64,000 nt of DNA. It comes from Saccharothrix deserti (GTDB taxonomy: Bacteria; Actinomycetota; Actinomycetes; Mycobacteriales; Pseudonocardiaceae). A model generated the notes under the pieces. It saw only the letters and a list, made by a program, of their open reading frames with translations, was not told where the DNA came from and made no database searches. Of this stretch, positions 9,391 to 19,284 are shown one piece after another. The stretch covers positions 186,001 to 250,000 of the forward strand of contig NZ_VKAB01000012.1 of NCBI RefSeq assembly GCF_009769385.1. The letters run 5' to 3'. Within the stretch, counting starts at the first letter, position 1. Every line of letters starts with the position of its first letter. Both the position numbers and the translations under genes were made by a program.

Positions 9391-10164
9391 TCAGACCGCC
9401 GCGAGTTCGCGCCGGCGGCGGATCGCCGCGGCGGCGACGGGCGCGCCGAACAGGGCGAGCAGGCCGAGTCCGATCCACAGGCCCGCGCCGGAGGCCATCG
9501 GGATGGGCAGGCCGGCCGGGCCGCAGGTGGCGGACGAGAGCACCAGGTCACCGGAGCCGATGGAGCCGAGCGCGCCGCCGATGAGGGTGAGGTGCAGGGC
9601 GTTGACCGTGAGGCTGCCGTCGGCGTTGCGGATCTGCTCGTTGAACACGAGTTTCGCGATGTCCACGCCGAGGAGGTCGACGTCGACGGTGGTGTTGGGC
9701 GCAGGCTCGGCGTCCACCTCGCCCAGCCGGCCGAGTTCGAGCCCGGCGAGCTCGGACTTGCCGGTCAGGCCCTTCTGGGTGGCCGCGCACCGGGCTTCGA
9801 CCAGGTCTGCGGAAACCACGCCGGTGACGGTTTCGAGCAGGTCCAGCCGCACGTCGGCGGTACTGGCCGTGGAGTGGACGCCGCCGGTCTTGTCGTCCCT
9901 GGAGGCGGACGCGTTGATCACGCCGGTCTTCAAAGCGCTGGGCAGGTCCACGCCCGCGAACGTGTTGGAGGTGGGGCCGTTCGCGTCGGCGGCGGCGAAC
10001 GGGCCGGACGACACCGCGTTGCCGCCGAGCAGCGACAGGTCGAGCCTCGCGCCGTGGGCCGAGGCGTCTCCGGGTGCTGCCGAGGCGGGCGCGGCGCCGA
10101 CCACCAGCGCCGCGACGGCGACCAGTCCGACCGCCGCGGCGCGACGCGTCATTCGCACACGCAT
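9391..10164 (-). CDS. Choice-of-anchor-P family surface protein with C-terminal membrane tail
   Basis: 257 residues from MRVRMTRR. The ATG at 10164 is preceded by AAGGAG 6 nt upstream. A signal peptide (cleavage near ASAAPG) is followed by a beta-rich body and a C-terminal tail: SSATCGP, a short PIPMASG motif, one hydrophobic helix and RRRRELAAV. This tail resembles exosortase or sortase sorting signals. The gene is divergent from an exosortase-family protease across 265 bp, which makes it the likely substrate. That pairing is inference. Confidence 0.8.
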   Translation of the reverse strand: MRVRMTRRAAAVGLVAVAALVVGAAPASAAPGDASAHGARLDLSLLGGNAVSSGPFAAADANGPTSNTFAGVDLPSALKTGVINASASRDDKTGGVHSTASTADVRLDLLETVTGVVSADLVEARCAATQKGLTGKSELAGLELGRLGEVDAEPAPNTTVDVDLLGVDIAKLVFNEQIRNADGSLTVNALHLTLIGGALGSIGSGDLVLSSATCGPAGLPIPMASGAGLWIGLGLLALFGAPVAAAAIRRRRELAAV

Positions 10165-10429
10165 GGAACTCCTTTCTCGAAACGGTTGTATCGAGCAATT
10201 TCCCCTATCGGCGTTCAACCGGTCGGATTAAAGGTTGCCGACCGTAAAGAGGGACGGCGTCCACTCGAACCGCCCAACTGTGGCCAACAGTTGCCACCCA
10301 AAGTGGGTCAACAGTCCGAAAGCACTTCACGTTGTCACTCGATCCGGGGGTTTGGTTCGCCGTATGCATGTCCGATGACCACCAAGCAGCCCTTTCGGGC
10401 GATCCCCGATCGAGGAAAGGACTCGTTCA

Positions 10430-10948
10430 GTGGCGCTTGCCGTGCCCCGCACCGAACATCTCGACCGGGTGGTCGTCGTCGCACTGCTGGTGGCGGCGGC
10501 CGGGCTCGTGGTGGCACACAGTGCCTACCGGACCGCCGAGATCACGTTGTCCGGACTGCTGCTCGACGTGCTCGGTTCCGACGGGGTGGAGGTCGTCGCG
10601 TCGCGGCAGACCGTGTACTTCGGGCTCGGCTCGGACAGCCCGCTCGGTCTGCGGATGACCCCGGAGTGCACGTCGGCGTTCCTGCTGCTGCCGCTGGTCG
10701 TGGTGGGCGCGGTGATGATCGCGCTGCGGCCCCGGATCACCCGGCGGGTGCTGTTCGCGCTGGCGGTGGCCGGTGTCGCCGTGGTGGTGGTCAACCAGTT
10801 GCGGGTGCTGACGCTGGTCGGGCTGGTCGAGTGGCTCGGCGTGGACACCGGCTACTACTGGGGCCACACGCTGCTCGGCTCGATGGTGAGCGTGCTCGGT
10901 GGCGGCGCGGCGCTGGTGGCGTTCGTGTGGTTGGCGACGCGGAAGTGA
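10430..10948 (+). CDS. Exosortase/archaeosortase-family transpeptidase (actinobacterial type)
   Basis: 172 residues, mostly membrane-spanning. The family triad is visible: C80 in MTPECTSAF, R125 in NQLRVLTL and H146 in YWGHTLLGS, each at the edge of a hydrophobic helix. Such enzymes cut a C-terminal sorting tail and transfer the protein to a surface acceptor. The actinobacterial branch has, as far as I recall, been called exosortase P, but I cannot confirm the subfamily. GTG start with GGAAAGG about 10 nt upstream. The stop overlaps the glycosyltransferase start (GTGA). Confidence 0.82.
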   Translation: MALAVPRTEHLDRVVVVALLVAAAGLVVAHSAYRTAEITLSGLLLDVLGSDGVEVVASRQTVYFGLGSDSPLGLRMTPECTSAFLLLPLVVVGAVMIALRPRITRRVLFALAVAGVAVVVVNQLRVLTLVGLVEWLGVDTGYYWGHTLLGSMVSVLGGGAALVAFVWLATRK

Positions 10949-12303
10949 GCCTCGATGTCATCCTGGGGTTCACCCAGGCCTTGGCGCTGACGATGAGCGT
11001 CGCGTTCGTGACCTACGTGTTCCTCATCGTCATCCCGTACCTGCGGCACAAGCCCCGGCCGGTCGGGCGGGTCGGCGACTTCGAGTGGCACTTCCTGGTG
11101 CCGTGCCGTGACGAGGAAGCCGTCATCGGTGACACGGTCCGGTACCTGCGCGCGGCGTTCCCCATCGCGCACGTGTGGGTCATAGACGACGACTCCGACG
11201 ACGGCACGGTGGACGTCGTGCGCGGGTTCCGCGGTGACCGGAACGTCCACCTCGTGCGGCGGCACCGGCCGCACGCGCGCACTGGCAAGGGTGACGCGCT
11301 GAACGACGCTTACCGGACGTTGAAGCTGTGGATGGGACGGCACGCCGACGCCGAGCGTGCGGTGATCGTCGTGGTGGACGCCGACGGTCGGCCCGCGCGC
11401 AACTGTCTGGAGGTGTGCGCGGCGGGGCACCTGTTCGGTGACGACACCATCGGCGCGGTGCAGGTGGACGTGCGGATGGTGAACGCGGGTGTGCGGCAGC
11501 CGGGGGTGTCGCGGTGGCGTGGGTTCTTCGGTGATCTGCTGGTGCGGATGCAGGACCTGGAGTTCCGGACCGCGATCGCGGCGATCCAGGTGTCGCGCGG
11601 CGTCACCGGGACGATCTCCATGGGCGGCAACGGTCAGTTCACCCGGCTGTCGGCGCTGGACTCGATCGCCGGGCCGGCCGGGCAGCCGTGGCGCGGGTCG
11701 TTGCTGGAGGACTTCGAACTGGGCGTGCACTTGCTGACCGCCGGGTGGCGCACCGGGTTCACCATGGACACGCACGTGCACCAGGAAGGGCTCTACAGCC
11801 TGCGGCGGTTCCTCGCGCAACGCACGCGGTGGGGCCAGGGAACCATGCAGTGCATGCGGTACGTGCGGCGGATCTGGGCCTCGCCGCACCTGTCCACGCT
11901 GGGTGCGGCGGAGATGACGTACTACCTGGCCCAGCCGTGGATGCAGCTGCTCGGGACGTTGATCTACCCGATCCCGCTGGTCCTGCTCGGCCACCACGTG
12001 GTGATCGCGCCGGGCGAGGTGTGGGCGTGGTTCGTCGAGGGCGCTTGGATCTTGTTCACTGCATACGGAATGTTCGGCCTGCTGCCGTTCGTGCTGTGGG
12101 GGCCGGTGTACCGAATGCGATGTCAGCCCTCGATCGGGTTCTGGCGGGCGGTGGGCTACGGGTTTGTGTATGCGATCTACATATATACGTTCTACATCAC
12201 GTCGTGGCGGGCGCTGGTCCGGTTGGCGCGCGGGCGCAACGGGTGGGCGAAAACGCGGCGGAACACGGAACGGATCACCGGCGAGGTGGCAGTCGACCAC
12301 TGA
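10945..12303 (+). CDS. Membrane-bound family 2 glycosyltransferase
   Basis: 452 residues. One N-terminal membrane helix precedes a GT-A domain with VIDDDSDDG, VVDADGR and LLEDFELG, and the QRTRWGQG motif of processive synthases. Three or four C-terminal membrane helices follow. This is the cellulose/hyaluronan synthase-like architecture. Because it is coupled to the exosortase gene by GTGA overlap, it probably builds or modifies the surface glycan or lipid to which sorted proteins are joined. Donor sugar unknown; wecB nearby hints at a HexNAc. Confidence 0.88.
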   Translation: MSLDVILGFTQALALTMSVAFVTYVFLIVIPYLRHKPRPVGRVGDFEWHFLVPCRDEEAVIGDTVRYLRAAFPIAHVWVIDDDSDDGTVDVVRGFRGDRNVHLVRRHRPHARTGKGDALNDAYRTLKLWMGRHADAERAVIVVVDADGRPARNCLEVCAAGHLFGDDTIGAVQVDVRMVNAGVRQPGVSRWRGFFGDLLVRMQDLEFRTAIAAIQVSRGVTGTISMGGNGQFTRLSALDSIAGPAGQPWRGSLLEDFELGVHLLTAGWRTGFTMDTHVHQEGLYSLRRFLAQRTRWGQGTMQCMRYVRRIWASPHLSTLGAAEMTYYLAQPWMQLLGTLIYPIPLVLLGHHVVIAPGEVWAWFVEGAWILFTAYGMFGLLPFVLWGPVYRMRCQPSIGFWRAVGYGFVYAIYIYTFYITSWRALVRLARGRNGWAKTRRNTERITGEVAVDH

Positions 12304-12313
12304 TAATGACCGG

Positions 12314-12637
12314 ATGATCGTGACGACCACGCACCACATCGACGGCGCCCAAGTCGACAGCTACCTGGGCATCGTGACCGCCCAGACGGTGTTGGGCGTG
12401 AACGCGTTCAAGGACATGGCGGCAGGGCTGCGCAACGTGTTCGGCGGGCGTTCCAAGTCCTACGAGGGCGAGTTGGAAGGCGGGGTGACGGCGGTGCTCG
12501 TCGAGTTGGAGCAGAAGGCGGCGGCGTTGCAGGCCGACGCGGTGATCGCGGTGGACATCGACTACGGCACCGTCGGCCAGGACATGCTGATGGTGAGCGC
12601 GTCCGGCACCGCCGTGCGGTTGGCGACCCGCGACTGA
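12314..12637 (+). CDS. YbjQ/DUF74-type heavy-metal-binding-domain protein
   Basis: 107 residues that match the YbjQ fold almost end to end: an N-terminal TTTHHIDG, the YLGIVTAQTVLGVN strand-turn, the LRNVFGGRSKSYEGEL helix and ADAVIAVDIDYGTVG. The family forms pentamers; its function is not settled. It starts 10 nt after the glycosyltransferase stop. Confidence 0.85.
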   Translation: MIVTTTHHIDGAQVDSYLGIVTAQTVLGVNAFKDMAAGLRNVFGGRSKSYEGELEGGVTAVLVELEQKAAALQADAVIAVDIDYGTVGQDMLMVSASGTAVRLATRD

Positions 12638-12659
12638 TCCCGGCACTCCCCCGCCGCGT

Positions 12660-12689
12660 CCGGCGTGACGTGTCTTCCGGCGTGACGTG
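12660..12689. repeat. Two direct copies of CCGGCGTGACGTG
   Basis: Copies at 12660-12672 and 12677-12689, 17 bp apart, in the gap before bioY. Just downstream is the inverted pair CTTTGT/ACAAAG (12695-12700 and 12710-12715). Either could be a regulator site; nothing in the sequence decides. Confidence 0.4.
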
Positions 12690-12739
12690 CCCAACTTTGT
12701 AGAGCTTCGACAAAGACCGAACGAGTGATCGCCGGTTAA

Positions 12740-12768
12740 CCTCCCGGAGAAGTCGATCCTCTGGGAGG
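12740..12768 (+). promoter_or_regulatory. bioY: Shine-Dalgarno-masking hairpin before bioY
   Basis: CCTCCCGGAG (12740-12749) pairs with CTCTGGGAGG (12759-12768) at 9 of 10 positions across a 9-nt loop. The second arm contains the GGGAGG ribosome-binding site of bioY, 7 nt before its GTG. Folding would hide the site, so translation of bioY may be controlled by this stem. Ligand or protein partner unknown. Confidence 0.55.
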
Positions 12769-12775
12769 TCCTCAA

Positions 12776-13351
12776 GTGTCCGTCCTCGCCGTTCCCGGCC
12801 GCCGCGCGGTGCTCGCCGACCTGGTCCCGGGCGCTCTCGCGCGTGACATCGCCCTGGTCGTCGCGGGCGCCGGGCTGACCGGGCTGGCCGCCCAGGTCGC
12901 GCTGCCCGTGCCGGGCAGCCCGGTGCCGATCACCGGCCAGACGTTCGCCGCCCTGCTGGTGGGCGCCGCCCTCGGGTGGCAGCGCGGTGGCGCGTCGATG
13001 GTGCTCTACCTGATCGCGGGTGTCGCCGGTGTGCCGTGGTTCCAGGGCGGTTCGTCGGGCACGCCCGCGTCGCTCGGGTACGTGGTCGGGTTCGTGTTCG
13101 CCGGGGCGCTCGTCGGCCACCTGGCGGCTCGTGGCGGTGACCGGACGCCGTTGCGCACGGTCGGCACGATGGCGTTGGGCAACCTGGCGATCTACGCGTG
13201 CGGTGTGCCGTGGCTGATGGCCGCTGCCGGCGTGGGCTTCGGCAAGGCGCTGCAACTGGGCGTGACGCCGTTCCTGCTGGGTGACGCGCTGAAGATCGCC
13301 CTGGCCGCCGGCCTCCTGCCCGCCACCTGGGCCCTGATCAACCGCAAGTAA
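12776..13351 (+). CDS. bioY: Biotin ECF transporter substrate-binding protein BioY
   Basis: 191 residues with the BioY hallmarks: PVPGSPVPITGQTFAALLVG, the GGASMVLYLIAGVAGVPWF block, and GYVVGFVFAG. It is an integral membrane S-component that captures biotin. No ECF A/T components are nearby, so it would use a shared module or work alone. GTG start with GGGAGG 7 nt upstream inside a hairpin. Repeat array C begins 4 nt after its stop. Confidence 0.92.
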   Translation: MSVLAVPGRRAVLADLVPGALARDIALVVAGAGLTGLAAQVALPVPGSPVPITGQTFAALLVGAALGWQRGGASMVLYLIAGVAGVPWFQGGSSGTPASLGYVVGFVFAGALVGHLAARGGDRTPLRTVGTMALGNLAIYACGVPWLMAAAGVGFGKALQLGVTPFLLGDALKIALAAGLLPATWALINRK

Positions 13352-13354
13352 CCC

Positions 13355-13508
13355 CGAGAGTCGAACCTCCAGACCTCGAGAGTCGAACGCTCGGGTCCCG
13401 TGAGTCCTACGTTCAGGCGCGGTGTGTCCTACGTTCGCGCCAGGTGTGTCCTACGTTCGCGATGCGTGAGTCCTACGTTCAGGGCCCCTGAGTTCAACGG
13501 TCGCGACC
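13355..13508. repeat. 22-bp repeat array C (7 units)
   Basis: Seven in-phase 22-bp units start at 13355, 13377, 13399, 13421, 13443, 13465 and 13487. Cores in order: GAGAGTCGAACC, GAGAGTCGAACGCTC, GTGAGTCCTACGTTC, GTGTGTCCTACGTTC twice, GTGAGTCCTACGTTC and CCTGAGTTCAACGGTC. The array starts 4 nt after the bioY stop and ends 33 nt before the dinG start, so it is nearly the whole intergenic region. Its last unit type mirrors the first strong unit of array D on the other side of dinG. Confidence 0.88.
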
Positions 13509-13541
13509 CGGTTGACGGAGGGTGCGGGTACGGTCTTCGCC

Positions 13542-15569
13542 GTGCCCGTCACCTCCGCGATCCCCGACACCAGAACGTTGCTCGCCGTCGCCGTGGAGGC
13601 GGTAGGCGGAGCCGAACGCCAGGGCCAGGTAGACATGGCCGAAGCGGTCGAGCGCGCGATCCGGACGGGCGAGCACCTGGCCGTCCAGGCGGGCACCGGA
13701 ACCGGCAAGTCGTTGGCGTACCTGGTGCCGTCCCTGCGGCACGCGGTGGCCGAGGAGTCGACGGTCGTCATCTCCACCGCCACGATCGCGCTGCAACGCC
13801 AGCTCGTCGACCGCGACCTGCCGAGGCTCGCCAAGGCGTTGCGCAAGGAGTTGGGCCGCGAGCCGCGGTTCGCCATCCTCAAGGGCCGCCGCAACTACCT
13901 GTGCATGCACCGCCTGCACACGGGCGCGCCGGACGAACCGGAGGAAGCGGGCCTGTTCGACCCGTTCGCGGTGTCCAAGATGGGCCGCGAGATCAAGCGC
14001 CTGCACGAGTGGTCGTCCGACACCGAGACCGGTGACCGGGACGAACTCGTGCCGGGCGTCACGGACCAGGCGTGGCGGCAGGTCTCGGTGACGGCGCGCG
14101 AGTGCCTCGGCGTGAACAAGTGCCCGATCGGCGTGGACTGCTTCGCGGAGAAGGCGCGGGCCGAGGCGGGCAAGGCGGACGTCGTGGTGACCAACCACGC
14201 GATGCTCGCCGTGGACGCCCTGGAGGGTTACCAGGTCCTGCCCGATCACGACGTGGTCGTGATCGACGAGGCGCACGACCTGGTCGACCGGGTGACGTCG
14301 GTGGCGACGGAGGAGCTGAGCGCGTCCCTGGTGGCCACGGCCGCGCGGCGTTGCGGGCGGCTCATCGACCAGGGCGTGGCCGACCGGATGGCCGAGGCGA
14401 GTGACGGCCTGGCGATGATCCTGGAGGAGATGCCGGTCGGGCGGCTCGACAGCCTGCCTCAGGCGCTCGCCGGTGCTCTCCGGGCGACCAAGGACGCGGC
14501 GCACGCGTGCATCACGTCGTTGGGGCCGGAGCGCAAGGAGGACGTGGACGGCGCGACGTCCCGCAAGCTGGCCCTGTCGCTGCTGGACGACGTGCACGAT
14601 TGCGCGACGCGGATATTGGATGCATTCGACGAGGACCACGACGTGGTGTGGGTGTCGGGTGACTTCGCCGATCGCAACAAGGCGCCGTCACTGCGCGTCG
14701 CGCCGCTGGGTGTCGGCGGGCTGCTGCGGGAGCGGCTGTTCGGGAAGCGGACCACGGTCCTGACGTCGGCGACTTTGACGCTGGGTGGCACGTTCGACAC
14801 GTTGGCGCGGCAGTGGGGGCTGCCGGCGGCGTCGAACGCGAAGAAGGCCGAGGGGACGGCGACCGACAAGGAGCCGCCGTCGGACGTGAGCGGGCCGCGG
14901 TGGAGCGGTCTGGACGTCGGCTCGCCGTTCGAGCACGGCAGCAGCGGGATCCTGTACGTGGCCAGGCACTTGCCGCCGCCGGGGCGCGACGGGCTGCCGC
15001 CGTCCTATGTGGACGAGATCGAGGGCCTGGTGAACGCGGCCGGTGGGCGTACTTTGGGGCTGTTCTCGTCGATGCGTGCGGCGAAGGCGGCAGCCGAGGC
15101 GTTGCGGGGCAAGGTCGACTACCCGGTGCTGTGCCAGGGTGACGACGCCACGGGGCAGTTGGTGAAGCGGTTCGCCGAGGACGCGGAGACGTGCCTGTTC
15201 GGCACTTTGTCGCTGTGGCAGGGTGTGGACGTTCCGGGGCCCGCGCTGCAACTGGTCGTGATGGACCGCATCCCGTTCCCACGGCCGGACGACCCGTTGG
15301 CGTCGGCGCGGCAGAAGGCGGTGGAGTCCAGGGGCGGCAACGGTTTCCTCACCGTGGCGGCGACCCACGCGGCTCTGTTGCTGGCCCAGGGCGCCGGGCG
15401 GCTGCTGAGGTCGATGAACGACAAGGGCGTGGTGGCCGTCCTCGACTCGCGCCTGGCCACGGCTCGGTACGGCGGGTTCCTGCGGGCCTCGCTGCCGCCG
15501 TTCTGGACGACGTACGACCCGGAGGTCGTGCGGGCGGCGCTCAAGCGCCTCGACGCGGCCAACAACTGA
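13542..15569 (+). CDS. dinG: DinG-type ATP-dependent DNA helicase (XPD-like, Fe-S)
   Basis: About 675 residues from GTG 13542. A TTG at 13512 also fits, but TACGGT (13529-13534) is a good -10 box 7 nt before the GTG, and the mycobacterial homolog starts at this level. Walker A AGTGTGKS, the DEAH box VIDEAHDL, the Fe-S cysteine set (NYLCMH and ECLGVNKCPIGVDC) and the C-terminal QGAGRLLRS motif are all present. It is a superfamily 2 5'-3' helicase acting on R-loops, forks and repair intermediates. It stands alone, framed by repeat arrays C and D. Confidence 0.92.
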   Translation: MPVTSAIPDTRTLLAVAVEAVGGAERQGQVDMAEAVERAIRTGEHLAVQAGTGTGKSLAYLVPSLRHAVAEESTVVISTATIALQRQLVDRDLPRLAKALRKELGREPRFAILKGRRNYLCMHRLHTGAPDEPEEAGLFDPFAVSKMGREIKRLHEWSSDTETGDRDELVPGVTDQAWRQVSVTARECLGVNKCPIGVDCFAEKARAEAGKADVVVTNHAMLAVDALEGYQVLPDHDVVVIDEAHDLVDRVTSVATEELSASLVATAARRCGRLIDQGVADRMAEASDGLAMILEEMPVGRLDSLPQALAGALRATKDAAHACITSLGPERKEDVDGATSRKLALSLLDDVHDCATRILDAFDEDHDVVWVSGDFADRNKAPSLRVAPLGVGGLLRERLFGKRTTVLTSATLTLGGTFDTLARQWGLPAASNAKKAEGTATDKEPPSDVSGPRWSGLDVGSPFEHGSSGILYVARHLPPPGRDGLPPSYVDEIEGLVNAAGGRTLGLFSSMRAAKAAAEALRGKVDYPVLCQGDDATGQLVKRFAEDAETCLFGTLSLWQGVDVPGPALQLVVMDRIPFPRPDDPLASARQKAVESRGGNGFLTVAATHAALLLAQGAGRLLRSMNDKGVVAVLDSRLATARYGGFLRASLPPFWTTYDPEVVRAALKRLDAANN

Positions 15570-15585
15570 CCGTCGCAAGTCTTCC

Positions 15586-15739
15586 AAACGCGCAGGTCGC
15601 GTGTTCTGAGCGTTGAATTCAGGGGTCCTGAACGTAGGACTCTCGCGTCCTGAACGTAGGACTCTCGCGTTCCGAACGTAGGACACACCGCGCCTGAACG
15701 TAGGACACACGCGGTCTGAACGTAGGACTCTCGGGGGTT
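15586..15739. repeat. 22-bp repeat array D (6 clear units plus 1 decayed), mirror orientation to array C
   Basis: Units start at 15608, 15630, 15652, 15674, 15696 and 15718, with a decayed one at 15586. The first clear unit is the GCGTTGAATTCAGG type; the remaining five all carry GAACGTAGGAC followed by TCTCGCG or ACAC. The last unit runs into the stop codon (15738-15740) of the convergent PLD gene. The GAATTC-type unit at 15608 and one in array A (3451-3472) are reverse complements at about 20 of 22 positions. Confidence 0.87.
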
Positions 15740-17147
15740 AGCCGTCTACTAGGAGGCCTCGTAGGGGGCCTTGTAGGCGGCTGGCTCGGCGGGAGACGCC
15801 TGGTAGGGCGGTGATTCGGTGTCTACCGGTCGAGTTCAGGGTGGGGCGCCAGAGGGTGTCCACGACCTCGTGCGGTGGGCCGGAGACTTCGGACTGGGGC
15901 AGTTGGAGGTGTTCGGACCACAGGCGCAGGCGGGTGTCGCGGGCGATCTCGGGGTCGTCGGTCACCACGTTGACCTCGGTGTCGTTGAACAGGGAGTGTT
16001 CGTTCAGGTTCGCCGAGCCGAGGCTGAGCCAACGGTCGTCCACCACGGCCAGCTTCGCGTGCACGTAGACCGAAGACGACGTCTGGCCGTCGTGCGACGA
16101 CAAGGTGGCGGCGATCAGCCGGTGGTTGCCGTCGTCGGCGTCCAGCAACCGTCCTAGCTGGCCACGGGTGGTGTCGGCGCCGTTGCTCGGTTTGCGAGGC
16201 AGCACCAGGACCACGCGGAAGCGCGGGTCCGGCGGGTTGCGGAGCTTGTCGATCAGGACCTCGATCACCTCGGGCGACCAGAGGAACTGGTTCTCCACGT
16301 AGACCAGCTGAGAAGCGGAGCGCAGAGCGCGCAGGTACGAGTCGAGCAGGCTGAACTCGCCCCGATCAGCGAACTCGTAGGTGCGTTCCGGGATCGTCCG
16401 CACGAGTTGCGCCGACGACGAGCCGACCGGAGACGAGGGTGACGGCTGAGGCAGGGTCTCCTTCGCGATCTCCTCCCAGCGCTGCCGGAAGTGCTCGGCC
16501 ACGTCCGCGACCACCGGGCCCTCCAGGCGGGCGCCCAGGTCGTGCCAGCCCAACGGCTCCCGAGGCGGGTGGGACGCGGTGTCGTGCCGGTCGCCGTCCA
16601 ACGCGGTCAGGTCCATCCCGCCGACGAACGCCACCGAATCGTCCACCACCACGATCTTCTCGTGGTGGCAGTGCAGCGTCCGCTCCCGCGAGTCGACCAC
16701 GCACGACACCGCGCTACCGCGCGTGAACTCCCGCTGAGCCGCCAGCACCCGCGAACGCGTCGGCTCGAACAACGGCACCGGCGGCCCCGCCCACAGCAGC
16801 ACCCGCACCGGCACCCGCTCGGCGGCGACCGCGAGCAGTTCGCGCAACGTGGGCGAGCCGGGCGTCCTGGTCAGCCGGAAGTCCGGGCTGGCGCACCACC
16901 CCGCGAGGTGCACGGACCTCCGTGCCGAGGTGATCGCCGACGCGATCGCGGGCAGCACCTCGTGCCCGTCGATCAGCACGTCGATCCGGTTGCCGGACCG
17001 CACCGGCCGCCGAAGCGTCCACCAGCCGGTCTCGGAGGAGAACACCGAGCCCCACCCCAGTTTGCGCAGCCGCCGGGCGTGGTGCGCGCACAACAAGCTC
17101 TCCAGCCCGTCACCGAGCCGAGCGTCGAGCACGTCCAACAGGCCCAC
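15738..17147 (-). CDS. Phospholipase D superfamily enzyme (cardiolipin synthase-like)
   Basis: 469 residues with two HKD motifs: HCHHEKIVVVDD in the N-half and VHAKLAVVDDRWLSLGSANLN in the C-half. The paired-motif layout is that of bacterial cardiolipin/phosphatidyl transferases and PLD-type phosphodiesterases. No membrane helix or signal peptide is evident, unlike classical Cls, so it may act at the inner face of the membrane or on another phosphodiester. Start GTG, no clear ribosome-binding site. Confidence 0.85.
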   Translation of the reverse strand: MGLLDVLDARLGDGLESLLCAHHARRLRKLGWGSVFSSETGWWTLRRPVRSGNRIDVLIDGHEVLPAIASAITSARRSVHLAGWCASPDFRLTRTPGSPTLRELLAVAAERVPVRVLLWAGPPVPLFEPTRSRVLAAQREFTRGSAVSCVVDSRERTLHCHHEKIVVVDDSVAFVGGMDLTALDGDRHDTASHPPREPLGWHDLGARLEGPVVADVAEHFRQRWEEIAKETLPQPSPSSPVGSSSAQLVRTIPERTYEFADRGEFSLLDSYLRALRSASQLVYVENQFLWSPEVIEVLIDKLRNPPDPRFRVVLVLPRKPSNGADTTRGQLGRLLDADDGNHRLIAATLSSHDGQTSSSVYVHAKLAVVDDRWLSLGSANLNEHSLFNDTEVNVVTDDPEIARDTRLRLWSEHLQLPQSEVSGPPHEVVDTLWRPTLNSTGRHRITALPGVSRRASRLQGPLRGLLVDG

Positions 17148-17260
17148 GCCGTGGATGATTACCGCAAAACCGGCACACCAAACGTCACCGGAAGTCCGCG
17201 ACGCCGGTAGCCCCGGTCACCAGGACCACGACCGCGACGCCAGGACCGATGTAGGTCAGA

Positions 17261-19194
<1,934 letters not shown>

Positions 19195-19220
19195 CTATGC
19201 CAGACATGCCGAACAGCGGC

Positions 19221-19254
19221 GAGCCCCGACGACCGGGGACGGTCGTCGGGGCTC
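19221..19254 (-). terminator. Terminator between ctaD and serB
   Basis: Perfect 14-bp inverted repeat, 19221-19234 with 19241-19254, loop GGGGAC. It follows the ctaD stop by about 30 nt. serB starts downstream of it. Confidence 0.75.
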
Positions 19255-19284
19255 GTCGTTGAACCTGCGTTCAGGTTACAAGCG

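Noticed and set aside
13512..13541. TTG start for dinG
   Set aside because: The added ten residues are not in the mycobacterial homolog, and a -10 box lies between TTG and the GTG at 13542.
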